From assembly GCA_902766845.1 (NCBI GenBank), contig CACXFD010000135.1, positions 1-5,544 of the forward strand: a DNA stretch of 5,544 nt, given 5' to 3'. The notes beneath the pieces were generated by a model that searched no databases, was not told the origin of the DNA, and saw only the letters and a program-made list of their open reading frames with translations. Below, in pieces: positions 1 through 5,333 of this stretch (position 1 is its first letter; the number at the start of each line of letters is the position of its first letter). The translations under genes were made by a program, and so were the position numbers. The stretch is from an uncultured Lachnospiraceae bacterium (GTDB lineage: Bacteria > Bacillota > Clostridia > Lachnospirales > Lachnospiraceae).

Positions 1-10
1 CAGGAGATAA

Positions 11-84
11 CGAGGCGTGGCTCAGTTTGGTAGAGCGCTGCGTTCGGGACGCAGAGGTCGCAAGTTCGAATCTTGTCGCCTCGA
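11..84 (+). tRNA. tRNA-Pro (anticodon CGG)
   Basis: The full cloverleaf can be drawn by eye. The acceptor stem is CGAGGCG (11-17) with CGCCTCG (77-83), discriminator A84. The D arm is GCTC/GAGC, the anticodon stem CTGCG (38-42) with CGCAG (50-54), and the loop TTCGGGA places CGG at 45-47, which reads proline codon CCG. The T arm is GCAAG-TTCGAAT-CTTGT with one G-T pair. The C1-G72 pair and A73 are typical of bacterial tRNA-Pro. The 3' CCA is not encoded and must be added by a nucleotidyltransferase. No promoter is visible in the ten bases before it, so it is probably transcribed from upstream of the window together with the tRNA-Glu that follows. Confidence 0.97.
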
Positions 85-89
85 CTTCT

Positions 90-161
90 GGCCGGTTGGT
101 CAAGCGGTTAAGACGCCGCCCTCTCACGGCGGAAACAGGGGTTCGATTCCCCTACCGGCTA
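90..161 (+). tRNA. tRNA-Glu (anticodon CTC)
   Basis: Cloverleaf: acceptor GGCCGGT (90-96) with ACCGGCT (154-160), discriminator A161; short D stem GTC/GAC; anticodon stem CCGCC/GGCGG around loop CTCTCAC, giving anticodon CTC for codon GAG; four-base variable region; T arm AGGGG-TTCGATT-CCCCT. The body closely matches the Bacillus-type tRNA-Glu as I remember it. CCA is not encoded. It starts five bases after tRNA-Pro, so the two are almost surely cut from one precursor. An oddity is that the first pair of the acceptor stem is G1-U72 in RNA rather than a Watson-Crick pair. Confidence 0.96.
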
Positions 162-162
162 T

Positions 163-192
163 AAAGCAGTCAGCGAAAGCTGGCTGCTTTTT
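163..192 (+). terminator. Intrinsic terminator of the tRNA operon
   Basis: A 12-base-pair stem (163-174 with 179-190; one G-T wobble at 170/183) closed by a GAAA tetraloop at 175-178 and followed by a T run (188-192). It begins two bases after the tRNA-Glu discriminator base, so it ends the tRNA transcript and separates it from the regulator gene. Confidence 0.94.
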
Positions 193-219
193 CCGTTTAT
201 GCGGAGCGTCATCTTTTAC

Positions 220-248
220 TTGAAAACAGGCATCGTTTTCGGTATGAT
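220..248 (+). promoter_or_regulatory. Sigma-A promoter of the RpiR-type regulator gene
   Basis: The -35 box is TTGAAA (220-225), the spacer exactly 17 bases, and the -10 box TATGAT (243-248). Transcription should start near 255, leaving a 5' leader of about 45 bases before the ATG at 301. A perfect inverted repeat occupies the space between the two boxes, where a bound repressor would block RNA polymerase. Confidence 0.82.
222..240. promoter_or_regulatory. Candidate operator (dyad GAAAAC-N7-GTTTTC)
   Basis: The arms GAAAAC (222-227) and GTTTTC (235-240) are exact inverted repeats seven bases apart, overlapping the end of the -35 box and filling most of the spacer of the regulator's own promoter. 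Dyads with GAAA/TTTC-type arms are common targets of RpiR-family dimers, so autoregulation is the simplest reading. The dyad is seen directly; the protein that binds it is inferred. Confidence 0.55.
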
Positions 249-271
249 GATTGCAGATCAAGCTTTGACCA

Positions 272-289
272 AGACCGATCGAGACCGAT
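272..289 (+). repeat. Tandem direct repeat AGACCGAT x2 in the regulator leader
   Basis: AGACCGAT occurs at 272-279 and again at 282-289, a ten-base period (one helical turn), with a further GACC at 267-270. It lies in the predicted 5' leader just before the ribosome binding site AAGGAGG (290-296). It could be a direct-repeat protein site or just a small duplication. Confidence 0.5.
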
Positions 290-300
290 AAGGAGGAAGT

Positions 301-1212
301 ATGGCAGGAAAAAAGAACGTCCGCCCCGTGTCCGATTCGAAGCACACGTCCGGCAGCCGGGCAGATGAGGTCGTGCCCGCCGTTGTCGGAGCGATCGAAT
401 CCGTCCTTCCGAAAATGAGCCGGGCGGAAGCAAAGGTAGCTTCGTTTATCGTGGATCATCCGGACCAGGTGTTTGAACTGTCGGTAGCCGGCCTGGCGGA
501 TGCGAGCGGCGTCAGCGACGCGACCGTGATCCGGGCCTGCCGTGCGCTCGGCTTTGGCAGCTATCAGGAGATGAAGATCGCGCTGGCCCGCGATATCGTC
601 AATCCGATCCAGATGATCTCGGCGCCGCTGTCGTCGGAAGACACGCCGCAGACGGTCATCGACAAGGTGTTCGTTCAGTCCGTCCAGACATTGCAGTACA
701 CGCAGCGCCTGCTCCAGCATAAGACCATGACGGACGCGGCGGCGGTCCTGCGCGGCGCGGACCGGATCCTGATCTTTGCGTCGGGCGGTTCCGCGGCTAC
801 CGGACTGGACCTGCGGCATAAACTCCTACGGCTGGGCCTTCCGGCTGCGGCTTACTCGGATGCCCATATGCAGGAGATCGCAGCGTCCGGCTGCCGGCCC
901 GGATGCGTCGTCGTGGCGATCAGCCATTCGGGCAGTTCGGTCGATGTGGTCGACAGCGCACGGCACGCCAGGGAAAAAGGCGCTGTCGTGATCGGACTGA
1001 CCAAGGCCGGAAAATCCCCGCTGTCCAAGATCGCGGATCACTTGCTGACGACGGCTTCGCCCGAGACACAGCTGCATGTCAACGCGATCTCGTCCCGCAT
1101 CGCGCAGATGGCGATCATCGACTGCCTCTATACGCTGATCGCTATCGCGATGCCGGGCGTTTCGGAGCGCTTCTATGAGATCGAAAAGGCGCTGGAATCC
1201 CTGAAATACTGA
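301..1212 (+). CDS. RpiR/MurR-family transcriptional regulator (HTH + SIS domain)
   Basis: A 303-residue protein with the two-part design of RpiR-family regulators. Residues about 25-105 form the N-terminal helix-turn-helix domain; the stretch from S61 to about A96 has the family pattern of an ADASGVS-type turn, a recognition helix with R78, and then LGFGSYQEMK. Residues about 125-280 form a SIS (sugar isomerase) domain, with a glycine-rich ASGGSA segment near 160, the phosphosugar-binding-type loop ISHSGSS at 207-213, and a final helix containing SSRIAQMAIID (264-274). The family senses phosphorylated sugars and either represses or activates sugar-use genes. The ATG at 301 is supported by AAGGAGG at 290-296; the first 20 residues are a polar tail outside the domain. 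Length is normal for the family. It is a single-gene unit with its own promoter and terminator, just upstream of a sugar-binding lipoprotein and an oxidase operon, its likely targets. The effector cannot be read from the sequence. Confidence 0.94.
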   Translation: MAGKKNVRPVSDSKHTSGSRADEVVPAVVGAIESVLPKMSRAEAKVASFIVDHPDQVFELSVAGLADASGVSDATVIRACRALGFGSYQEMKIALARDIVNPIQMISAPLSSEDTPQTVIDKVFVQSVQTLQYTQRLLQHKTMTDAAAVLRGADRILIFASGGSAATGLDLRHKLLRLGLPAAAYSDAHMQEIAASGCRPGCVVVAISHSGSSVDVVDSARHAREKGAVVIGLTKAGKSPLSKIADHLLTTASPETQLHVNAISSRIAQMAIIDCLYTLIAIAMPGVSERFYEIEKALESLKY

Positions 1213-1276
1213 CCGAGACGGAATCGAGCAGAAGGAATGCGCATCTCGATCAAATAGTAATACCTGGAACAAGACC

Positions 1277-1308
1277 GGGCACTGCCGAAAGGCGGTGCCC
1301 TTTTTTTT
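1277..1308 (+). terminator. Intrinsic terminator after the regulator gene
   Basis: GGGCACTGCC (1277-1286) pairs with GGCGGTGCCC (1291-1300) over 10 base pairs with one wobble, closed by a GAAA tetraloop and followed directly by eight T. It separates the regulator transcript from the binding-protein gene. Confidence 0.96.
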
Positions 1309-1342
1309 CTTGCATGTTTTTTTGAAAACAGTTCCGTATACG

Positions 1343-1351
1343 TGAAATAAA
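1343..1351. promoter_or_regulatory. Candidate shared upstream element TGAAATAAA (binding-protein promoter)
   Basis: TGAAATAAA begins 32 bases before the first base of the -35 box at 1375. The identical nine bases begin 32 bases before the -35 box of the oxidase promoter at 2667. Twelve bases further upstream (1322-1331) is TTGAAAACAG, a ten-base match to the start of the dyad in the regulator promoter (220-229), here as a half-site only. The matches are seen directly; a role as a binding site for the RpiR regulator or another factor is inferred. Confidence 0.4.
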
Positions 1352-1374
1352 GAATCAAAAAATGAGCAAAAAAA

Positions 1375-1403
1375 TTGACAGATATATTTCAAGATGCTAT
1401 AGT
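1375..1403 (+). promoter_or_regulatory. Strong sigma-A promoter of the binding-protein gene
   Basis: A perfect -35 box TTGACA (1375-1380), a 17-base spacer and -10 box TATAGT (1398-1403), with an extended -10 TG at 1395-1396. An A-rich tract (1356-1374) directly upstream resembles an UP element. Transcription should begin near 1410, giving a leader of about 74 bases that includes a weak TGCG/CGCA hairpin near 1429-1438. The gene's own ribosome binding site is AGGAGG at 1471-1476. Confidence 0.9.
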
Positions 1404-1483
1404 GGTCCTATCAGGGCACTTTCCGGATGCGTGGCCGCAAAGGAGAGTGAACTGAAAAACAATTTATATGAGGAGGTTAGAAG

Positions 1484-2575
1484 ATGGTTAAGAAATGTTT
1501 GGCAGTGTTCCTTGCTCTGGTCCTGACAGTCGGCCTGCTGGCCGCCTGCGGACAGAAGACGCCGGAAACCACGGCGGCGCCGCAGACGTTGGCTCCGACC
1601 GAGGCGGCGACCGATGCACCTACGCAGGCTCCCGAGCCCCAGAAGAGCTTCCACATCGGCATCCTGATCTTTGACTACTCCAACGACTATATCAATTATG
1701 TCCGCAAGGGCCTCGAGGCGGCCGCGGACGCAGCCGGCGTCACCTATCAGGAAGCGAACGCGGAAAACAACCAGCCTACGATGAATGACCAGATGGACCA
1801 GATCTACTCCAAGGGCGTGGACGGCTTCTGCCTGGCACCGGTGGAGTCCGGCGCGTCCGCGACGATGATCGACAAGGTCCGCGCCGAGAACATGCCGATC
1901 GTATTCGTGAACCGTCAGCCTACGGATGAAGTCCTGCTGAGCTATGATCACACCTACTATGTGGGCTGCGCCGTCAAGATGCCCGGTGTGCAGCAGTTCC
2001 AGATGATCGAGGAGGATTTCAAGGCGGATCCGACGATGGATAAGAACGGCGACGGCAAGATTCAGTTCGTCCTGATGAAGGGTCAGAACGGACATGAGAG
2101 CTCGGAGCAGCGCCTGATCGGTGCAAACGAGGTCATCGCGGCATCGGATCTGGAATGGGATGAGCTGGATATGCAGGTGTGCGAGTGGAACACGGCCAAG
2201 GCCAAGGATCAGATGGACGCCTGGATCTCCCGGTACGGTGACCAGATCGAAGTCGTGGCCTCCCAGAACGACGCCATGGCGCTGGGCGCTATCGAGGCGC
2301 TGCGCGGCGCCGGCATGGTGCTTCCGGTCTACGGGATCAACTGTCTGCAGTCCGCTCTGGAAGCCATGGAAAAGGGCGATCTGCGCGGCTCGGTCAAGAC
2401 CGACATGCTGCTCGAAGGCAGCGTGACGTTCCAGGTCATGTACAATATGCTGAACGGCGATCCGGCCGATAAGGACGTCGTCGCGGAGTATCAGCCGGAG
2501 GTCAAGGCCTTCCGCGTCCCGACCGTCCCGATCCGTATGAACAATATCGACGAAGCCTGGGAGATGTACCGGTAA
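1484..2575 (+). CDS. MglB-like sugar-binding lipoprotein (ABC transporter solute-binding protein)
   Basis: A 363-residue protein. Residues 1-21 are a lipoprotein signal peptide with lipobox L19-A-A-C22, so C22 would be lipidated and the protein held outside the membrane. Residues 23-54 are a Thr/Pro/Ala-rich tether. From about 55 on it is a two-lobed type I periplasmic-binding fold (Peripla_BP_4) that lines up with E. coli MglB: IQFVLMKG after a calcium-loop-like D186/N188/D190/K192/Q194 with E256 as the last ligand; WNTAKAKDQMDAW at 235-247; QNDAMALGA at 261-269. Of the MglB sugar ligands, N143, H204, R210, W235 and N262 appear kept (alignment from memory), while D14, D154, D236 and N256 of MglB become N67, S206, N286 and T306. 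This suggests a ligand other than plain glucose or galactose. AGGAGG at 1471-1476 supports the start. It is a single-gene unit with its own terminator; no ATPase or permease gene is adjacent, so it either serves a transporter encoded elsewhere or acts as a sensor. Confidence 0.92.
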   Translation: MVKKCLAVFLALVLTVGLLAACGQKTPETTAAPQTLAPTEAATDAPTQAPEPQKSFHIGILIFDYSNDYINYVRKGLEAAADAAGVTYQEANAENNQPTMNDQMDQIYSKGVDGFCLAPVESGASATMIDKVRAENMPIVFVNRQPTDEVLLSYDHTYYVGCAVKMPGVQQFQMIEEDFKADPTMDKNGDGKIQFVLMKGQNGHESSEQRLIGANEVIAASDLEWDELDMQVCEWNTAKAKDQMDAWISRYGDQIEVVASQNDAMALGAIEALRGAGMVLPVYGINCLQSALEAMEKGDLRGSVKTDMLLEGSVTFQVMYNMLNGDPADKDVVAEYQPEVKAFRVPTVPIRMNNIDEAWEMYR

Positions 2576-2584
2576 GAACTGTCT

Positions 2585-2625
2585 GCGGCAGGCGGAGAAG
2601 ACCTTTTTCCGCCTGCCTGCTTTTT
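2585..2625 (+). terminator. Intrinsic terminator after the binding-protein gene
   Basis: GGCAGGCGG (2587-2595) pairs perfectly with CCGCCTGCC (2609-2617). Two more pairs (2585-2586 with 2619-2620) form across a bulged T2618, and the stem is followed at once by TTTTT (2621-2625). It lies ten bases after the stop codon, so the lipoprotein gene is not co-transcribed strongly with the oxidase operon. Confidence 0.9.
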
Positions 2626-2634
2626 ACTTTGCTA

Positions 2635-2648
2635 TGAAATAAAATTTC
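2635..2648. promoter_or_regulatory. Candidate operator upstream of the oxidase operon (TGAAATAAA / GAAAT-N3-ATTTC)
   Basis: GAAAT (2636-2640) and ATTTC (2644-2648) form a perfect inverted repeat with a three-base centre. The left part belongs to the TGAAATAAA shared with the binding-protein promoter at the same distance (32 bases) from the -35 box. A position about 20-30 bases upstream of -35 fits an activator site better than a simple repressor site. RpiR-family regulators often bind GAAA/TTTC-type dyads; the assignment to the local regulator is inferred. Confidence 0.45.
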
Positions 2649-2666
2649 CTGATTTCGAATCGATAA

Positions 2667-2695
2667 TTGACGCTGACAAGTCTGAATGATATGAT
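2667..2695 (+). promoter_or_regulatory. Sigma-A promoter of the oxidase/Fe-S/Etf operon
   Basis: The -35 box is TTGACG (2667-2672), the spacer 17 bases, and the -10 box TATGAT (2690-2695), with an extended -10 TG at 2687-2688. Transcription should begin around 2702, leaving a GC-rich leader of roughly 75 bases. Confidence 0.82.
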
Positions 2696-2718
2696 ATATA
2701 TGACAGACATGGCATTTG

Positions 2719-2747
2719 CCGCCGGCGGGCCCGCTTTGCTCCGGAGC
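2719..2747 (+). repeat. Cluster of three 10-base palindromes in the oxidase operon leader
   Basis: CCGCCGGCGG (2719-2728), GCGGGCCCGC (2725-2734) and GCTCCGGAGC (2738-2747) are each perfect palindromes; the first two overlap. They lie between the predicted transcription start and the ribosome binding site. Alternative pairings are also possible, such as 2722-2725 with 2749-2752, so the leader RNA could fold, or the DNA could hold protein sites. No known riboswitch class is recognised. Confidence 0.5.
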
Positions 2748-2762
2748 CCCGGAAACACCATG

Positions 2763-2769
2763 AAGGAGG
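2763..2769 (+). promoter_or_regulatory. Ribosome binding site deciding the oxidase start
   Basis: AAGGAGG lies 10 bases before the ATG at 2780 and 4 bases before an in-frame TTG at 2774. Both starts are possible. ATG is chosen because it is the stronger start codon and the protein would differ only by two residues. Confidence 0.75.
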
Positions 2770-2779
2770 ACCTTTGCAT

Positions 2780-4195
2780 ATGAATGATTATATGCTCCGA
2801 CAGATCTGCTTCGAGCTGGAGGACGCGGTGGGAAGAGAGAACCTCTCGCTGCGGCTCAGCGACAAGATCTCACACAGTGTGGATAATTTCTGGCTGCCGC
2901 GCATGTACGCGGACCGCGGGCTTGTCCCGCCGCTCCCCGACATCGTGGTCTATCCGGGAAGCACGGAGGAAGTATCCAAGGTCCTCGTGATCGCGAATTA
3001 TTATAAGGTCCCGGTCTATCCGTGGGGCGGCGGCGCCGGCTCGCAGGGCGGAGCGCTCCCCCTGAAGGGCGGGATCCTGCTGGACACCAAACGAATGAAC
3101 CGGGTGCTGGATTTTGATGAAGAATCGATGATGGTGACGGCGCAGACCGGCATCATCTATTCGCAGCTCGAATACTATGCCAACGAGCGCGGCTATTCGC
3201 TGATGCATTATCCGAGCTCGATCAACTGCTCGACGCTCGGCGGGTTCCTCGCGCATAACGGCATCGGTGTCCTGAGCACCAAATACGGCAAGATCGACGA
3301 CCAGTGCATCAACGTGAACCTGGTCATCCCGAACGGCAAGGTCCTGCATTCGGCCCCGGTCCCGAAGCATTCCTCGGGCCCGGATCTCAAGCATATGTTC
3401 CTCGGGTCGGAAGGTACGCTCGGCGTGATGACCGAAGCGACGATGAAACTGTACCGCAAGCCGGAATGCCGGCGCTTCCGCGCCTTCCTGTTCCCGGACG
3501 TCGCGTCGGGCTTCAAGGCCGGCCGCGATATGCTTCAGGTCATCCGGCCGTCGGTCATCCGGCTCTATGATGAAGAAGAGACCAAGACCCAGATCAAGAA
3601 GGTGCTGGGCTTTGCCAAGCCGGGCGCTTTCATGAACGTCGCCATCGAAGGCATGACGGACATGGTGGACGTGGAAGAAAAGCACATGCTGGAGATCTGC
3701 CGTTCTTACGGCGCGGAGGATCTGGGCTCGGATTACGGTGAAAAATGGTGGGACAGCCGGCTGACGTTCTATTTCCCGGACAAGGCGCTCGATTTCCCGC
3801 TGATGTTCGGCACCATGGACACGATCGTCCGGTACCGGGATATCGACAAGGTCTACTGGGCCATGAAGAAGGCGACCGAAGCGTTCGAGGGCGTGCGGTT
3901 CATCGCTCATTTCTCGCACTGGTATGAATGGGGCTGCACGATGTATGACCGCTTTATCATGGAGGATCCGCCGCAGGATCCCGATGAGGCGTTCCGTCTG
4001 CACAACCGGATCTGGAACGCGGGCGTGCGGGCCGCGATCTCGTGCGGCGGCGTCGTCAACGATCATCACGGCGTCGGCACCAAGCTGGGCCGCCTGATGA
4101 AGGAGCAGTACGGAGACAGCATGATCGTCTTCGAGAGCCTGAAGAAGGCGCTGGATCCAAACGGGATCATGAATCCGTATAAGATGGGCGTGTAA
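2780..4195 (+). CDS. FAD-linked oxidase/dehydrogenase, GlcD/alkyl-DHAP-synthase-like (VAO/PCMH family)
   Basis: A 471-residue cytoplasmic flavoprotein (no signal peptide or membrane segment). Residues about 53-227 are the PCMH-type FAD domain: PDIVVYPGSTEEV (53-65), pyrophosphate loop PWGGGAGSQGG (81-91), GGFLAHNGIG (154-163), and GPDLKHMFLGSEGTLGVMTE (200-219). The rest is an FAD-oxidase C-terminal domain ending in DPNGIMNPYKMG. It runs colinear with eukaryotic alkyl-DHAP synthase (AGPS) as remembered: IRLYDE (260-265) matches the SIRLMD segment with a catalytic Arg, FSHWYEWGCTMY (378-389) matches the Tyr segment, and NDHHGVG (427-433) matches SHHHGVG, with the first His replaced by D428. 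Such proteins oxidise hydroxy acids or related alcohols; ether lipid synthesis is unlikely because the next genes encode an Fe-S protein (15-base gap) and Etf, which are electron acceptors. It is the first gene of the operon. The substrate is unknown: a D-2-hydroxy acid, aldonate or polyol derivative is possible. Confidence 0.9.
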   Translation: MNDYMLRQICFELEDAVGRENLSLRLSDKISHSVDNFWLPRMYADRGLVPPLPDIVVYPGSTEEVSKVLVIANYYKVPVYPWGGGAGSQGGALPLKGGILLDTKRMNRVLDFDEESMMVTAQTGIIYSQLEYYANERGYSLMHYPSSINCSTLGGFLAHNGIGVLSTKYGKIDDQCINVNLVIPNGKVLHSAPVPKHSSGPDLKHMFLGSEGTLGVMTEATMKLYRKPECRRFRAFLFPDVASGFKAGRDMLQVIRPSVIRLYDEEETKTQIKKVLGFAKPGAFMNVAIEGMTDMVDVEEKHMLEICRSYGAEDLGSDYGEKWWDSRLTFYFPDKALDFPLMFGTMDTIVRYRDIDKVYWAMKKATEAFEGVRFIAHFSHWYEWGCTMYDRFIMEDPPQDPDEAFRLHNRIWNAGVRAAISCGGVVNDHHGVGTKLGRLMKEQYGDSMIVFESLKKALDPNGIMNPYKMGV

Positions 4196-4210
4196 GGGAG
4201 GAGAGCGATC

Positions 4211-5311
4211 ATGTTACTGAGCAAGGAAAGTCTTCATACGGTCGCCGCGTGCCGCTTCTGTACGATGTGCCGGCACCTCTGCCCGCTGGGCCTCGCGCTC
4301 GGCAAGGAACTCAACAACCCGCGCGCCAAGGCCCTGCTGATGGAAATGGTGCAGAAACGGTCGCTCGACGAAGCGGAGACAGCGGCCGATATGTTCGAAT
4401 GCTGCCTGTGCGGCGCCTGCTCCGCAAACTGTGAGACCGGCTATGAACCTCCGGTCTTCATCCGCGAGGCCCGCGGTCAGCTGATCGGAGACGGCCTCGC
4501 GCCGGAGAACGTGACGCGCGCCCTCGACGGTCTGCTGGAGCACGGAACATTGTACGGGATGACCGGCGAAGATGCGCTCGCGCAGCACGGCCGGTTTGAG
4601 AAGAAGGACGCGCCGGTTCTGCTGTATGTCGGCGGCCTGGCGGCTGTCAAAGCCTGGCCGATGGTGCAGGCCTTTATGAGCCTTCTCGGCAAGGCCGGGA
4701 TCGAATTTGATGTATTTGCCGAGAACGTGAGCACCGGCTCTGCCGAATACGACTTCCTCGGCGATCTGAAAGATGTGCGCGACATCGCGGCCGCCTGCGC
4801 GGACAAGCTGAATGCGTATGAAAAGGCGGAGACCGTTATCGTGCTCAATCCGAGCGACGCACGCATGATGCGGCAGCAGTTTTCCGACTGGGGCATCGGC
4901 CTGAGAGCGGACGTGCGCACGGCCACCGCGTTTGCGGCGGAGCTGGTAGCGGACGGGAAACTGGTCCCGGAAAAACAGACCCGGACCGTGACGCTGCATG
5001 ATCCGGCCCGTCTGGCCCGCGATCTGCAGGAAACGGAGCCGGCCCGGACCGTGCTGGTCGCCATGGGCTATACCGTGAAAGAAATGTGGCAGAGCAAAAA
5101 GCTGACCCGCTGTACGGGCGGGGAAGTGCTCGCTTCGTATGCCCCGGAGATCATCCGGAAAACGGCAGCCGCGCGGATGGAGGACGCCGCGGGGACCGGC
5201 GCGCAGGCGCTTGTCTGTGTCTGCCCGGCCTGCGAAGCCGATCTGTCCGTCTGCACGGACGGGATCCCGGTCGAGGATCTGTTCGTGCTGCTGGACCGTC
5301 AGTGCGCGTAA
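4211..5311 (+). CDS. Fe-S electron-transfer protein, GlcF/HdrD-like with degenerate CCG domains
   Basis: A 366-residue soluble protein. Two [4Fe-4S] motifs stand at the N-terminus: C14-x2-C17-x2-C20-x3-C24-P and C64-x2-C67-x2-C70-x3-C74, as in GlcF, LutA-like and HdrD-like partners of FAD dehydrogenases. The C-terminal half has the outline of CCG (cysteine-rich) domains but has lost most cysteines: HDPC appears as HDPA (263-266), CCGxGG as RCTGG (300-304), while the closing CPxC is kept (338-341); the first repeat shows only LNPSD near 212-216. It would therefore carry two ordinary clusters but probably not the noncubane CCG cluster. It most likely takes electrons from the upstream oxidase and passes them to Etf. 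The start is fixed by GGGAGGAG at 4196-4203, seven bases before ATG; the gap to the oxidase stop is 15 bases, and etfB follows after 22, so the three are one operon. Confidence 0.9.
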   Translation: MLLSKESLHTVAACRFCTMCRHLCPLGLALGKELNNPRAKALLMEMVQKRSLDEAETAADMFECCLCGACSANCETGYEPPVFIREARGQLIGDGLAPENVTRALDGLLEHGTLYGMTGEDALAQHGRFEKKDAPVLLYVGGLAAVKAWPMVQAFMSLLGKAGIEFDVFAENVSTGSAEYDFLGDLKDVRDIAAACADKLNAYEKAETVIVLNPSDARMMRQQFSDWGIGLRADVRTATAFAAELVADGKLVPEKQTRTVTLHDPARLARDLQETEPARTVLVAMGYTVKEMWQSKKLTRCTGGEVLASYAPEIIRKTAAARMEDAAGTGAQALVCVCPACEADLSVCTDGIPVEDLFVLLDRQCA

Positions 5312-5333
5312 ACGGCGTACATAAAGGAGAAAC

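Noticed and set aside
17..223. Small plus-strand open frame running through both tRNA genes
   Set aside because: It overlaps two perfect tRNA cloverleaves and a terminator, so it is not a gene.
1223..1250. Inverted repeat ATCGAG/CTCGAT after the regulator gene, enclosing the palindrome ATGCGCAT
   Set aside because: Only six pairs with a 16-base loop and no T run; the strong terminator lies just downstream at 1277. Listed as a weak 3' untranslated hairpin only.
1439..1455. AAAGGAG followed by GTG-AAC-TGA in the binding-protein leader
   Set aside because: The spacing is too short for initiation and the frame has only two codons. The real start has its own AGGAGG at 1471.
2760..2783. Possible leader peptide of seven codons (ATG at 2760, TGA overlapping the oxidase ATG)
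   Set aside because: It has no ribosome binding site of its own and its first codons are the ribosome binding site of the oxidase gene. The ATGA overlap is probably chance.
2870..4069. Long open frame of 399 codons on the minus strand, antisense to the oxidase gene
   Set aside because: It is a shadow of the GC-rich coding strand: the protein has no recognisable domain, is rich in His/Arg/Asp as expected from reversed codons, and the plus strand holds an unmistakable FAD oxidase.
2780..4195. Ether lipid synthesis (true alkyl-DHAP synthase) as the function of the FAD protein
   Set aside because: AGPS catalyses a redox-neutral exchange and needs no electron acceptor, but here the gene is fused in an operon with Fe-S and Etf genes and its His triad is altered.
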